Below are positions 1 to 6,344 of a stretch of DNA of 6,920 nucleotides, one piece after another. Source of the DNA: Clostridia bacterium (GTDB lineage: Bacteria > Bacillota > Clostridia > Oscillospirales > CAG-272). Both the position numbers and the translations under genes were made by a program. A model generated the notes under the pieces. It saw nothing but the letters and a program-made list of their open reading frames with translations. It was not told the DNA's origin and did not search any database. The stretch covers positions 1 to 6,920 of the forward strand of contig JAFTMP010000283.1 of NCBI GenBank assembly GCA_017452335.1, written 5' to 3'. Position 1 is the stretch's first letter. Each line of letters opens with the position of its first letter.

Positions 1-576
1 GAAGGACTCAAAGCTGTCGGAAATGTCAAGGGTGGAGCGGTAAAGGTGTCCGCCCACCGAGCGCGCCCATTTTTCGGGGTGATCCATGCCCCCTGTGCAC
101 ACCGAAAAGACAATGTCTCTGCCGCTTGCCCGCAGTGCCATGCCCATTCTGCGGTAAAGGAGCTTTGAATCTACGGTGTTGGGACGGAAGCAGAAATCGT
201 ATTTTAAAAGGTACAACCCATCGGATGCAAAATCGGCGGCATCCTCAAATTCATGCCCGAAGCTGCCGGGATACCCCGCACAGGTACGCACGCCCGAGCA
301 GGAATACATACCGAATTTCAATCCCCGCTCATGGATATAGTCGCCCAGTGCCTTCATACCCGAGGGAAATTTTTCACGGTCTGCAACAATCTTGCCCGTT
401 TGAGGGTCTCTTTCTTTTTCCGACCAGCAATCGTCAATGACGATATATTCATAGCCCGCGTCCTTCAGCCCCTTTTTAACAAAGCAGTCTGCGATCTCGC
501 GGATCAGATTTTCGCTGATGTCCTTGCCAAAGGTGTTCCAGGTGTTAAAGCCCATAGGGGGTCTTTGTACAAGCAT
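1..576 (-). CDS. GH27 alpha-galactosidase-like enzyme, 3'-truncated (mirror copy)
   Basis: Same 192 codons as 6345-6920, read on the minus strand from the ATG at 574-576 and running off the left edge of the window without a stop. The Shine-Dalgarno GGAGGA lies at 581-586. It encodes the N-terminal half of a (beta/alpha)8-barrel glycoside hydrolase of family 27, with the PPMGFNTW start motif, the IDDCW motif, the KYD nucleophile motif and the RSTLD acid/base motif all present. No signal peptide is seen, so a cytoplasmic enzyme acting on imported alpha-galactosides is likely. The break is caused by the window end, not by a mutation. Detailed residues are given at the + strand copy. Confidence 0.88.
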   Translation of the reverse strand, partial: MLVQRPPMGFNTWNTFGKDISENLIREIADCFVKKGLKDAGYEYIVIDDCWSEKERDPQTGKIVADREKFPSGMKALGDYIHERGLKFGMYSCSGVRTCAGYPGSFGHEFEDAADFASDGLYLLKYDFCFRPNTVDSKLLYRRMGMALRASGRDIVFSVCTGGMDHPEKWARSVGGHLYRSTLDISDSFESF

Positions 577-586
577 TTTTTCCTCC

Positions 587-619
587 AAAAAAGCAGGCAG
601 AGACTAAAAAGCCTCTGCC
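587..619 (-). terminator. Hairpin with T-run between prfC and GH27 gene (mirror copy)
   Basis: Minus-strand equivalent of 6302-6334: a 9-bp stem (one G-T wobble) with a 6-base loop and a run of six T. It begins seven bases after the prfC stop and its T-run touches the GH27 Shine-Dalgarno. Confidence 0.7.
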
Positions 620-625
620 GTTTGT

Positions 626-2233
626 TTACTCATCCGCTTCGTTCATCTTCGGATACTCTTCCAAAACCAGTCCCGGGTTTTTGTCGGTTGCCCAACGCAC
701 CGCCCAGTCGCTCTGGAAGACCAGCAGATTATGATCTCTGAAATCCTGTACCCACAGCGTTCCATCGGCAAGACGCAGGTCATTGATGTGACATGGCGTG
801 CTCTTTACCCAATAAATAAGGCTGTGCGGAAGGTCTGTTCTTCTGTATTTCACACCGTATTCCGTTTCCATACGGAACTTTAAAACGTCATACTGCAACT
901 GTCCGACAACGCCCACCACAAGGCGCTCCAGTCCTGCACCGGGAAGTGTAAATATACGGATCGCACCCTCTTGGGCGATCTGATTCATGCCCTTGGAGAA
1001 CTGCTTTCTCTTCATGGCGTCGATCTGCTCCACGTAGGCAAAATGCTCGGGAGAGAAGGTGGGGATGTCCATAAAACGCACCTTCATGCCGGGCTCGCAC
1101 ACGGTGTCACCGATGGAGAACACACCCGGGTCAAAAATACCGATGATGTCCCCTGCATAGGCGCAGTCGATGATCTCTCGCTCCTCCGCCATCATCTGCT
1201 GAGGCTGGGAAAGCTTTGCCACCTTGCCCGTTTGCAGGTGCAGATACTCCTTGTTTCTTTCAAACTTACCCGAGCAGATACGCAAAAAGGCAATTCTGTC
1301 TCGGTGCGCCTTGTTCATGTTCGCTTGGATCTTGAACACAAAGGCGGAGAACTTTTCCTCTGTGGGCTCCACCACACCGTCCTTGGTTTCGTGAGGCAGG
1401 GGACCGGAGGTCATCTTCAAAAATGCTTCAAGGAAGGGCTCCACGCCGAAGTTATTCAGTGCCGAGCCGAAGAAGACGGGAGAGAGCTTGCCGCAAGATA
1501 CTTTTTCAAGATCAAATTCATAGCTTGCCGCATCCAGCAGCTCCACCTGATCCACCAGCTCGGAGGCTGCCCCCTCGCCGATAAGCTCGTTGAGCTTTTC
1601 TCTGTCCTCCAGGTAGCAGTTGATGCCAGCAATGCGCTTTCTGCCCGCATGCAACTCGTAAAAGTCAAGCACGCTCTTCTTTTCTCTGTCATAAACGCCC
1701 TTAAAGCCTACGCCGCAGCCGATAGGCCAGTTTACGGGATAGGTACCGATGCCGAACTCCTTTTCCAGCTCGTCCAGCAGATCGAAGGGGTCGCGGGAGT
1801 CGCGGTCCATCTTGTTGATGAAGGTGAAGATCGGAATTCCGCGCATCGCGCAGACCTTAAAAAGCTTTCTGGTCTGAGGCTCAATACCCTTTGCACCGTC
1901 AATGACCATCACCGCGGAGTCTGCCGCCATGAGGGTACGGTAGGTATCCTCTGAGAAGTCCTGGTGTCCGGGGGTATCCAAAATATTGATGCAATAGCCG
2001 TCGTATTCAAACTGCAACACAGAGGAGGTGACCGAAATACCTCTCTGCTTTTCAAGCTCCATCCAGTCAGACACCGCATGTCTGTCGGAGGATTTGCCCT
2101 TTACCGTGCCGGCGCTTTGAATGGCGCCGCCGTAAAGGAGGAATTTTTCAGTTAAGGTGGTTTTACCCGCGTCGGGGTGAGAAATAATGGCAAAGGTCCT
2201 TCTTCTGCTGATTTCTTGCTGTAAAGTACTCAT
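626..2233 (-). CDS. prfC: Peptide chain release factor 3, RF3 (mirror copy)
   Basis: Identical, on the minus strand, to 4688-6295. It is a complete 535-residue translational GTPase of the RF3 type with all five G motifs and the RF3 C-terminal region. Start chosen at the ATG whose protein begins MSTLQQEISRRRTF, matching the usual RF3 N-terminus. An in-frame TTG seven codons upstream (ending at 2254) would overlap the ribosome binding site and is not preferred. The gene is transcribed divergently from hprK, from a near-consensus promoter at 2318-2346. As a mirror copy it should not be read as evidence that the organism has two prfC genes. Confidence 0.93.
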   Translation of the reverse strand: MSTLQQEISRRRTFAIISHPDAGKTTLTEKFLLYGGAIQSAGTVKGKSSDRHAVSDWMELEKQRGISVTSSVLQFEYDGYCINILDTPGHQDFSEDTYRTLMAADSAVMVIDGAKGIEPQTRKLFKVCAMRGIPIFTFINKMDRDSRDPFDLLDELEKEFGIGTYPVNWPIGCGVGFKGVYDREKKSVLDFYELHAGRKRIAGINCYLEDREKLNELIGEGAASELVDQVELLDAASYEFDLEKVSCGKLSPVFFGSALNNFGVEPFLEAFLKMTSGPLPHETKDGVVEPTEEKFSAFVFKIQANMNKAHRDRIAFLRICSGKFERNKEYLHLQTGKVAKLSQPQQMMAEEREIIDCAYAGDIIGIFDPGVFSIGDTVCEPGMKVRFMDIPTFSPEHFAYVEQIDAMKRKQFSKGMNQIAQEGAIRIFTLPGAGLERLVVGVVGQLQYDVLKFRMETEYGVKYRRTDLPHSLIYWVKSTPCHINDLRLADGTLWVQDFRDHNLLVFQSDWAVRWATDKNPGLVLEEYPKMNEADE

Positions 2234-2317
2234 AGCTACTCTAAATCCTTCCAATTTGGGGCGATATCAGATCAAAACCGCCCAAAGCATTTCTTACGAT
2301 TGTCATTCAAGCGATTT

Positions 2318-2346
2318 ATTATACCACGACTTTGGAAAATTTGCAA
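2318..2346 (-). promoter_or_regulatory. prfC promoter, extended -10 (mirror copy)
   Basis: Read on the minus strand: -35 TTGCAA (2341-2346), 17-base spacer, -10 TATAAT (2318-2323) preceded by TGG. It mirrors 4575-4603. It is back to back with the hprK promoter, the two -35 boxes being 76 bases apart. Confidence 0.82.
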
Positions 2347-2365
2347 GAAATTTCTCAAAATAAAG

Positions 2366-2414
2366 AAAAAATTCCCCAATTTAAAAAAATCCCGTCCTTT
2401 TGTAAAAAATCCCG
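2366..2414. repeat. Spaced A-tract repeats between divergent promoters
   Basis: Three related words: AAAAAATTCCCC at 2366-2377, AAAAAATCCCG at 2384-2394, and an exact second copy of AAAAAATCCCG at 2404-2414. The starts are 18 and 20 bases apart, near two helical turns. A further A7 run lies at 2434-2440, inside the hprK promoter spacer. The last repeat sits roughly 50-54 bases upstream of the predicted hprK transcription start, where an UP element would lie. A curved-DNA element or a repeated protein site are both possible; chance in AT-rich DNA is not excluded. Confidence 0.6.
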
Positions 2415-2422
2415 CAAAGCAC

Positions 2423-2451
2423 TTGCCACAATGAAAAAAATATGTTAAAAT
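2423..2451 (+). promoter_or_regulatory. hprK promoter, extended -10
   Basis: -35 TTGCCA (2423-2428), 17-base spacer, -10 TAAAAT (2446-2451), with a TG one base upstream of the -10 (2443-2444), which forms an extended -10. The transcription start would fall near 2458, giving a short leader of about 28 bases to the hprK ATG at 2487. AT-rich DNA with A-tracts lies directly upstream. It faces away from the prfC promoter. Confidence 0.8.
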
Positions 2452-2486
2452 GAATGTGTTTAAAACGAAGGAAAGAGGTATGAACA

Positions 2487-3431
2487 ATGCCTGCATATAC
2501 GACCAAGCTTTCTGCGCTCATTGATGAGTTTTCACTGACCCCTATTTATATGCCCTGTCCTGCTGATGAGGTGCTCATTGCCCGCTCGGACACCAACCGT
2601 CCAAGCCTTGCCCTCTCCGGGTTCTTTAACCTGTTTGAGCCCGACAGAATTCAGATCATCGGCAACGCCGAGCACCAGTATCTTTCCAGTATGACCCCTC
2701 AGATCCGCCGCAAGCGCTCCTTTGACTTTTTTGCCCAGCGCCCCGTGGCTGTGGTCTTTACCACCGATCTTTTGGTCTTTAGCGAGTTTACCGATGCCGC
2801 GATGGTTTACGGGGTGCCGATTTTATGTACCTCCTCACACACATCCTCCTTTAACGCCGCGCTGATCGCCTCGCTGTCGGTCTCCCTTGCTCCCCGCATT
2901 ACCCGTCACGGCGTGCTGGTGGAGGTGTACGGTGAAGGTATCTTCATCACAGGCGATTCGGGCGTTGGTAAGAGCGAGACTGCCATTGAACTGGTAAAAC
3001 GCGGTCATCGACTGATCGCAGACGATGCGGTGGATATCCGTAAGGTTTCTGCCAAAACGCTGGTGGGCAGAGCCCCTGCCGCCATCCGCCATTACGCGGA
3101 GCTACGCGGCGTTGGCATTATTGACATCTGCCGTATTTTCGGTATGGGTGCTGTAAAGGAATCGGAAAAGCTGGATCTTGTCATCAATTTGGAGCAGTGG
3201 GACGCCACTAAGTTCTATGACCGCATGGGGCTTGAGACCGAATACTGCGAAATGATGGGCATCAACATCCCCATGGCGACCATTCCCGTGCGTCCCGGTC
3301 GAAATCTTGCCATCATCATTGAGATTGCCGCCATGAATAACCGCCAGAAGCGCATGGGCTACAACACGGCAAAGGAATTCAACGATGCTATGCTGCGCCA
3401 GGCGGGCGTTGACCCCTCCTTATATTCTTAA
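2487..3431 (+). CDS. hprK: HPr kinase/phosphorylase
   Basis: Cytoplasmic bifunctional regulator of carbon catabolite repression. It phosphorylates HPr on Ser46 using ATP (or pyrophosphate) and removes that phosphate by phosphorolysis when phosphate is high. P-Ser-HPr is the co-repressor of CcpA in Bacillota. At 314 residues it has normal family length. The N-terminal domain (about 1-130) is the variable HprK_N type. The C-terminal kinase domain carries the conserved His141 in RHGVLVEVYG, a Walker A loop G156-D-S-G-V-G-K-S163, the Asp pair D179-D180, the family signature ELRGVGIID...FGMGAVK (205-224), and the IPVRPGRN loop (266-273). No key residue is missing. The start is the ATG at 2487, eight bases after AGAGG (2474-2478); an ATG at 2480 is in another frame and gives only 14 codons. 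The gene is apparently monocistronic: its own promoter lies at 2423-2451 and a terminator follows 15 bases after the stop. Family identification is secure from motifs. Confidence 0.96.
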   Translation: MPAYTTKLSALIDEFSLTPIYMPCPADEVLIARSDTNRPSLALSGFFNLFEPDRIQIIGNAEHQYLSSMTPQIRRKRSFDFFAQRPVAVVFTTDLLVFSEFTDAAMVYGVPILCTSSHTSSFNAALIASLSVSLAPRITRHGVLVEVYGEGIFITGDSGVGKSETAIELVKRGHRLIADDAVDIRKVSAKTLVGRAPAAIRHYAELRGVGIIDICRIFGMGAVKESEKLDLVINLEQWDATKFYDRMGLETEYCEMMGINIPMATIPVRPGRNLAIIIEIAAMNNRQKRMGYNTAKEFNDAMLRQAGVDPSLYS

Positions 3432-3446
3432 ATCGAATATCCCCTC

Positions 3447-3474
3447 AAAAGGCGTTGCCGCGGCAACGCCTTTT
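3447..3474. terminator. Palindromic hprK terminator at the axis of symmetry
   Basis: A-tract, GC-rich stem and T-tract: AAAAGGCGTTGC, tetraloop CGCG, then GCAACGCCTTTT. This has the anatomy of a Rho-independent terminator placed 15 bases after the hprK stop. Because the loop CGCG is itself self-complementary, the 28-base element is a perfect dyad centred on 3460/3461. The outer arms also match, but only as part of the window-wide palindrome, so where the true genomic terminator ends cannot be seen. It would work in both directions. Confidence 0.85.
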
Positions 3475-3489
3475 GAGGGGATATTCGAT

Positions 3490-4434
3490 TTAAGAATATA
3501 AGGAGGGGTCAACGCCCGCCTGGCGCAGCATAGCATCGTTGAATTCCTTTGCCGTGTTGTAGCCCATGCGCTTCTGGCGGTTATTCATGGCGGCAATCTC
3601 AATGATGATGGCAAGATTTCGACCGGGACGCACGGGAATGGTCGCCATGGGGATGTTGATGCCCATCATTTCGCAGTATTCGGTCTCAAGCCCCATGCGG
3701 TCATAGAACTTAGTGGCGTCCCACTGCTCCAAATTGATGACAAGATCCAGCTTTTCCGATTCCTTTACAGCACCCATACCGAAAATACGGCAGATGTCAA
3801 TAATGCCAACGCCGCGTAGCTCCGCGTAATGGCGGATGGCGGCAGGGGCTCTGCCCACCAGCGTTTTGGCAGAAACCTTACGGATATCCACCGCATCGTC
3901 TGCGATCAGTCGATGACCGCGTTTTACCAGTTCAATGGCAGTCTCGCTCTTACCAACGCCCGAATCGCCTGTGATGAAGATACCTTCACCGTACACCTCC
4001 ACCAGCACGCCGTGACGGGTAATGCGGGGAGCAAGGGAGACCGACAGCGAGGCGATCAGCGCGGCGTTAAAGGAGGATGTGTGTGAGGAGGTACATAAAA
4101 TCGGCACCCCGTAAACCATCGCGGCATCGGTAAACTCGCTAAAGACCAAAAGATCGGTGGTAAAGACCACAGCCACGGGGCGCTGGGCAAAAAAGTCAAA
4201 GGAGCGCTTGCGGCGGATCTGAGGGGTCATACTGGAAAGATACTGGTGCTCGGCGTTGCCGATGATCTGAATTCTGTCGGGCTCAAACAGGTTAAAGAAC
4301 CCGGAGAGGGCAAGGCTTGGACGGTTGGTGTCCGAGCGGGCAATGAGCACCTCATCAGCAGGACAGGGCATATAAATAGGGGTCAGTGAAAACTCATCAA
4401 TGAGCGCAGAAAGCTTGGTCGTATATGCAGGCAT
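3490..4434 (-). CDS. hprK: HPr kinase/phosphorylase (mirror copy)
   Basis: Exact reverse-complement copy of 2487-3431, encoding the same 314-residue HprK with an intact Walker A loop, Asp pair and IPVRPGRN loop. In this orientation the two hprK copies converge tail to tail, with 58 bases between their stop codons, all of it palindromic. The ribosome binding site AGAGG lies at 4443-4447. HprK is normally a single-copy regulator, and two copies with identical promoters and terminators would be very unusual. This copy is best treated as the folded-back image of the first. Confidence 0.95.
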   Translation of the reverse strand: MPAYTTKLSALIDEFSLTPIYMPCPADEVLIARSDTNRPSLALSGFFNLFEPDRIQIIGNAEHQYLSSMTPQIRRKRSFDFFAQRPVAVVFTTDLLVFSEFTDAAMVYGVPILCTSSHTSSFNAALIASLSVSLAPRITRHGVLVEVYGEGIFITGDSGVGKSETAIELVKRGHRLIADDAVDIRKVSAKTLVGRAPAAIRHYAELRGVGIIDICRIFGMGAVKESEKLDLVINLEQWDATKFYDRMGLETEYCEMMGINIPMATIPVRPGRNLAIIIEIAAMNNRQKRMGYNTAKEFNDAMLRQAGVDPSLYS

Positions 4435-4469
4435 TGTTCATACCTCTTTCCTTCGTTTTAAACACATTC

Positions 4470-4498
4470 ATTTTAACATATTTTTTTCATTGTGGCAA
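4470..4498 (-). promoter_or_regulatory. hprK promoter, extended -10 (mirror copy)
   Basis: Minus-strand image of 2423-2451: -35 TTGCCA (4493-4498), 17-base spacer, -10 TAAAAT (4470-4475) with an upstream TG. Confidence 0.8.
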
Positions 4499-4506
4499 GT
4501 GCTTTG

Positions 4507-4555
4507 CGGGATTTTTTACAAAAGGACGGGATTTTTTTAAATTGGGGAATTTTTT
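4507..4555. repeat. Spaced A/T-tract repeats between divergent promoters (mirror copy)
   Basis: Reverse complement of 2366-2414: CGGGATTTTTT at 4507-4517 and 4527-4537, and the related GGGGAATTTTTT at 4544-4555. It lies between the mirrored hprK and prfC -35 boxes. Confidence 0.6.
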
Positions 4556-4574
4556 CTTTATTTTGAGAAATTTC

Positions 4575-4603
4575 TTGCAAATTTTCCAAAGTCGTGGTAT
4601 AAT
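4575..4603 (+). promoter_or_regulatory. prfC promoter, extended -10
   Basis: -35 TTGCAA (4575-4580), exactly 17 bases, then a perfect -10 TATAAT (4598-4603) preceded by TGG, an extended -10. The upstream DNA is rich in A/T tracts. The predicted start near 4610 leaves a leader of about 78 bases before the prfC ATG at 4688. This is one of the two strongest promoter-like sequences in each arm. Confidence 0.85.
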
Positions 4604-4634
4604 AAATCGCTTGAATGACAATCGTAAGAAATGC

Positions 4635-4666
4635 TTTGGGCGGTTTTGATCTGATATCGCCCCAAA
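4635..4666 (+). promoter_or_regulatory. Possible hairpin in the prfC leader
   Basis: TTTGGG (4635-4640) can pair with CCCAAA (4661-4666), extended by CG (4641-4642) with CG (4658-4659) around one bulged C, leaving a 15-base loop. The ribosome binding site (GGAAGGA, 4669-4675) follows three bases later, so folding could affect initiation. There is no T-run, so it is not a terminator. Chance is possible. Its mirror is at 2255-2286. Confidence 0.35.
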
Positions 4667-4687
4667 TTGGAAGGATTTAGAGTAGCT

Positions 4688-6295
4688 ATGAGTACTTTAC
4701 AGCAAGAAATCAGCAGAAGAAGGACCTTTGCCATTATTTCTCACCCCGACGCGGGTAAAACCACCTTAACTGAAAAATTCCTCCTTTACGGCGGCGCCAT
4801 TCAAAGCGCCGGCACGGTAAAGGGCAAATCCTCCGACAGACATGCGGTGTCTGACTGGATGGAGCTTGAAAAGCAGAGAGGTATTTCGGTCACCTCCTCT
4901 GTGTTGCAGTTTGAATACGACGGCTATTGCATCAATATTTTGGATACCCCCGGACACCAGGACTTCTCAGAGGATACCTACCGTACCCTCATGGCGGCAG
5001 ACTCCGCGGTGATGGTCATTGACGGTGCAAAGGGTATTGAGCCTCAGACCAGAAAGCTTTTTAAGGTCTGCGCGATGCGCGGAATTCCGATCTTCACCTT
5101 CATCAACAAGATGGACCGCGACTCCCGCGACCCCTTCGATCTGCTGGACGAGCTGGAAAAGGAGTTCGGCATCGGTACCTATCCCGTAAACTGGCCTATC
5201 GGCTGCGGCGTAGGCTTTAAGGGCGTTTATGACAGAGAAAAGAAGAGCGTGCTTGACTTTTACGAGTTGCATGCGGGCAGAAAGCGCATTGCTGGCATCA
5301 ACTGCTACCTGGAGGACAGAGAAAAGCTCAACGAGCTTATCGGCGAGGGGGCAGCCTCCGAGCTGGTGGATCAGGTGGAGCTGCTGGATGCGGCAAGCTA
5401 TGAATTTGATCTTGAAAAAGTATCTTGCGGCAAGCTCTCTCCCGTCTTCTTCGGCTCGGCACTGAATAACTTCGGCGTGGAGCCCTTCCTTGAAGCATTT
5501 TTGAAGATGACCTCCGGTCCCCTGCCTCACGAAACCAAGGACGGTGTGGTGGAGCCCACAGAGGAAAAGTTCTCCGCCTTTGTGTTCAAGATCCAAGCGA
5601 ACATGAACAAGGCGCACCGAGACAGAATTGCCTTTTTGCGTATCTGCTCGGGTAAGTTTGAAAGAAACAAGGAGTATCTGCACCTGCAAACGGGCAAGGT
5701 GGCAAAGCTTTCCCAGCCTCAGCAGATGATGGCGGAGGAGCGAGAGATCATCGACTGCGCCTATGCAGGGGACATCATCGGTATTTTTGACCCGGGTGTG
5801 TTCTCCATCGGTGACACCGTGTGCGAGCCCGGCATGAAGGTGCGTTTTATGGACATCCCCACCTTCTCTCCCGAGCATTTTGCCTACGTGGAGCAGATCG
5901 ACGCCATGAAGAGAAAGCAGTTCTCCAAGGGCATGAATCAGATCGCCCAAGAGGGTGCGATCCGTATATTTACACTTCCCGGTGCAGGACTGGAGCGCCT
6001 TGTGGTGGGCGTTGTCGGACAGTTGCAGTATGACGTTTTAAAGTTCCGTATGGAAACGGAATACGGTGTGAAATACAGAAGAACAGACCTTCCGCACAGC
6101 CTTATTTATTGGGTAAAGAGCACGCCATGTCACATCAATGACCTGCGTCTTGCCGATGGAACGCTGTGGGTACAGGATTTCAGAGATCATAATCTGCTGG
6201 TCTTCCAGAGCGACTGGGCGGTGCGTTGGGCAACCGACAAAAACCCGGGACTGGTTTTGGAAGAGTATCCGAAGATGAACGAAGCGGATGAGTAA
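4688..6295 (+). CDS. prfC: Peptide chain release factor 3 (RF3)
   Basis: Cytoplasmic ribosome-binding GTPase that drives RF1 and RF2 off the ribosome after the finished peptide is released. The protein has 535 residues (E. coli RF3 is 529). The G domain shows G1 SHPDAGKTT (18-26), the switch region around QRGIS (63-67), G3 DTPGH (86-90), G4 NKMD (140-143) and G5 GSA (256-258). RF3-type features are the RRRTFAIISHPDAGKTT start, SDWMELEKQRGIS, EDTYRTL, and the C-terminal GQLQYDVLKFR region from about 444. These separate it from EF-G, LepA and TypA. Start: ATG at 4688, 12 bases after AAGGA (4671-4675), a rather long spacing. The in-frame TTG at 4667 lies just upstream of that site and would add seven non-conserved residues. 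It is driven from the promoter at 4575-4603, divergent from hprK; a hairpin follows the stop and the GH27 gene starts 49 bases downstream in the same direction. Confidence 0.95.
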   Translation: MSTLQQEISRRRTFAIISHPDAGKTTLTEKFLLYGGAIQSAGTVKGKSSDRHAVSDWMELEKQRGISVTSSVLQFEYDGYCINILDTPGHQDFSEDTYRTLMAADSAVMVIDGAKGIEPQTRKLFKVCAMRGIPIFTFINKMDRDSRDPFDLLDELEKEFGIGTYPVNWPIGCGVGFKGVYDREKKSVLDFYELHAGRKRIAGINCYLEDREKLNELIGEGAASELVDQVELLDAASYEFDLEKVSCGKLSPVFFGSALNNFGVEPFLEAFLKMTSGPLPHETKDGVVEPTEEKFSAFVFKIQANMNKAHRDRIAFLRICSGKFERNKEYLHLQTGKVAKLSQPQQMMAEEREIIDCAYAGDIIGIFDPGVFSIGDTVCEPGMKVRFMDIPTFSPEHFAYVEQIDAMKRKQFSKGMNQIAQEGAIRIFTLPGAGLERLVVGVVGQLQYDVLKFRMETEYGVKYRRTDLPHSLIYWVKSTPCHINDLRLADGTLWVQDFRDHNLLVFQSDWAVRWATDKNPGLVLEEYPKMNEADE

Positions 6296-6301
6296 ACAAA
6301 C

Positions 6302-6334
6302 GGCAGAGGCTTTTTAGTCTCTGCCTGCTTTTTT
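6302..6334 (+). terminator. Hairpin with T-run between prfC and the GH27 gene
   Basis: Stem GGCAGAGGC (6302-6310) pairs with GTCTCTGCC (6317-6325), nine pairs including one G-T wobble, with a six-base loop. TGC and six T (6329-6334) follow. The three-base gap before the T-run makes it a moderate rather than ideal Rho-independent terminator. The T-run directly abuts the Shine-Dalgarno of the next gene (6335-6340). It may end prfC transcripts, fully or partly, leaving the GH27 gene to read-through. Confidence 0.72.
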
Positions 6335-6344
6335 GGAGGAAAAA

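Larger units (their letters stand above)
1..3460. repeat. Left arm of a perfect 3,460-bp inverted repeat
   Basis: This arm is the exact reverse complement of 3461-6920. The first 20 bases of the window match the reverse complement of the last 20. Intergenic stretches mirror exactly (for example around 2281-2320 and 4601-4640), and all reading frames recur with identical proteins on the opposite strand. There is no spacer. Identity across both coding and non-coding DNA, with both arms ending at the same codon of the same gene, points to a fold-back artefact rather than an old duplication. Confidence 0.98.

Noticed and set aside
126..741. Overlapping open frames of 104 and 162 codons (mirrored at 6180-6795)
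   Set aside because: They run antisense to the GH27 gene and the prfC 3' end, have low-complexity Arg/Pro/His-rich sequence, and show no family resemblance.
971..1954. 327-codon open frame antisense to prfC (also at 4967-5950 on the minus strand)
   Set aside because: It lies wholly inside the well-supported prfC gene on the opposite strand. Its protein is rich in His, Leu and Val with no recognisable domain, and there is no good ribosome binding site, so it is a shadow of prfC codon bias.
2234..2254. TTG start seven codons upstream for prfC (mirror 4667-4687)
   Set aside because: It would place the start codon at the ribosome binding site of the ATG, has no Shine-Dalgarno of its own in view, and adds residues not expected in RF3. 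The ATG gives the normal family N-terminus.
2460..2473. Possible CcpA (cre) site in the hprK leader
   Set aside because: It matches only part of the consensus (the central WAANCG core) and fails at several fixed positions. It sits in A-rich DNA where such matches arise by chance.
2272..2496. 74-codon hydrophobic Phe-rich open frame across the intergenic region (mirrored at 4425-4649)
   Set aside because: It is the translation of A/T-tracts in the divergent promoter region and overlaps both promoters and the hprK start. The Phe/Leu-rich composition is what T-runs produce by chance.
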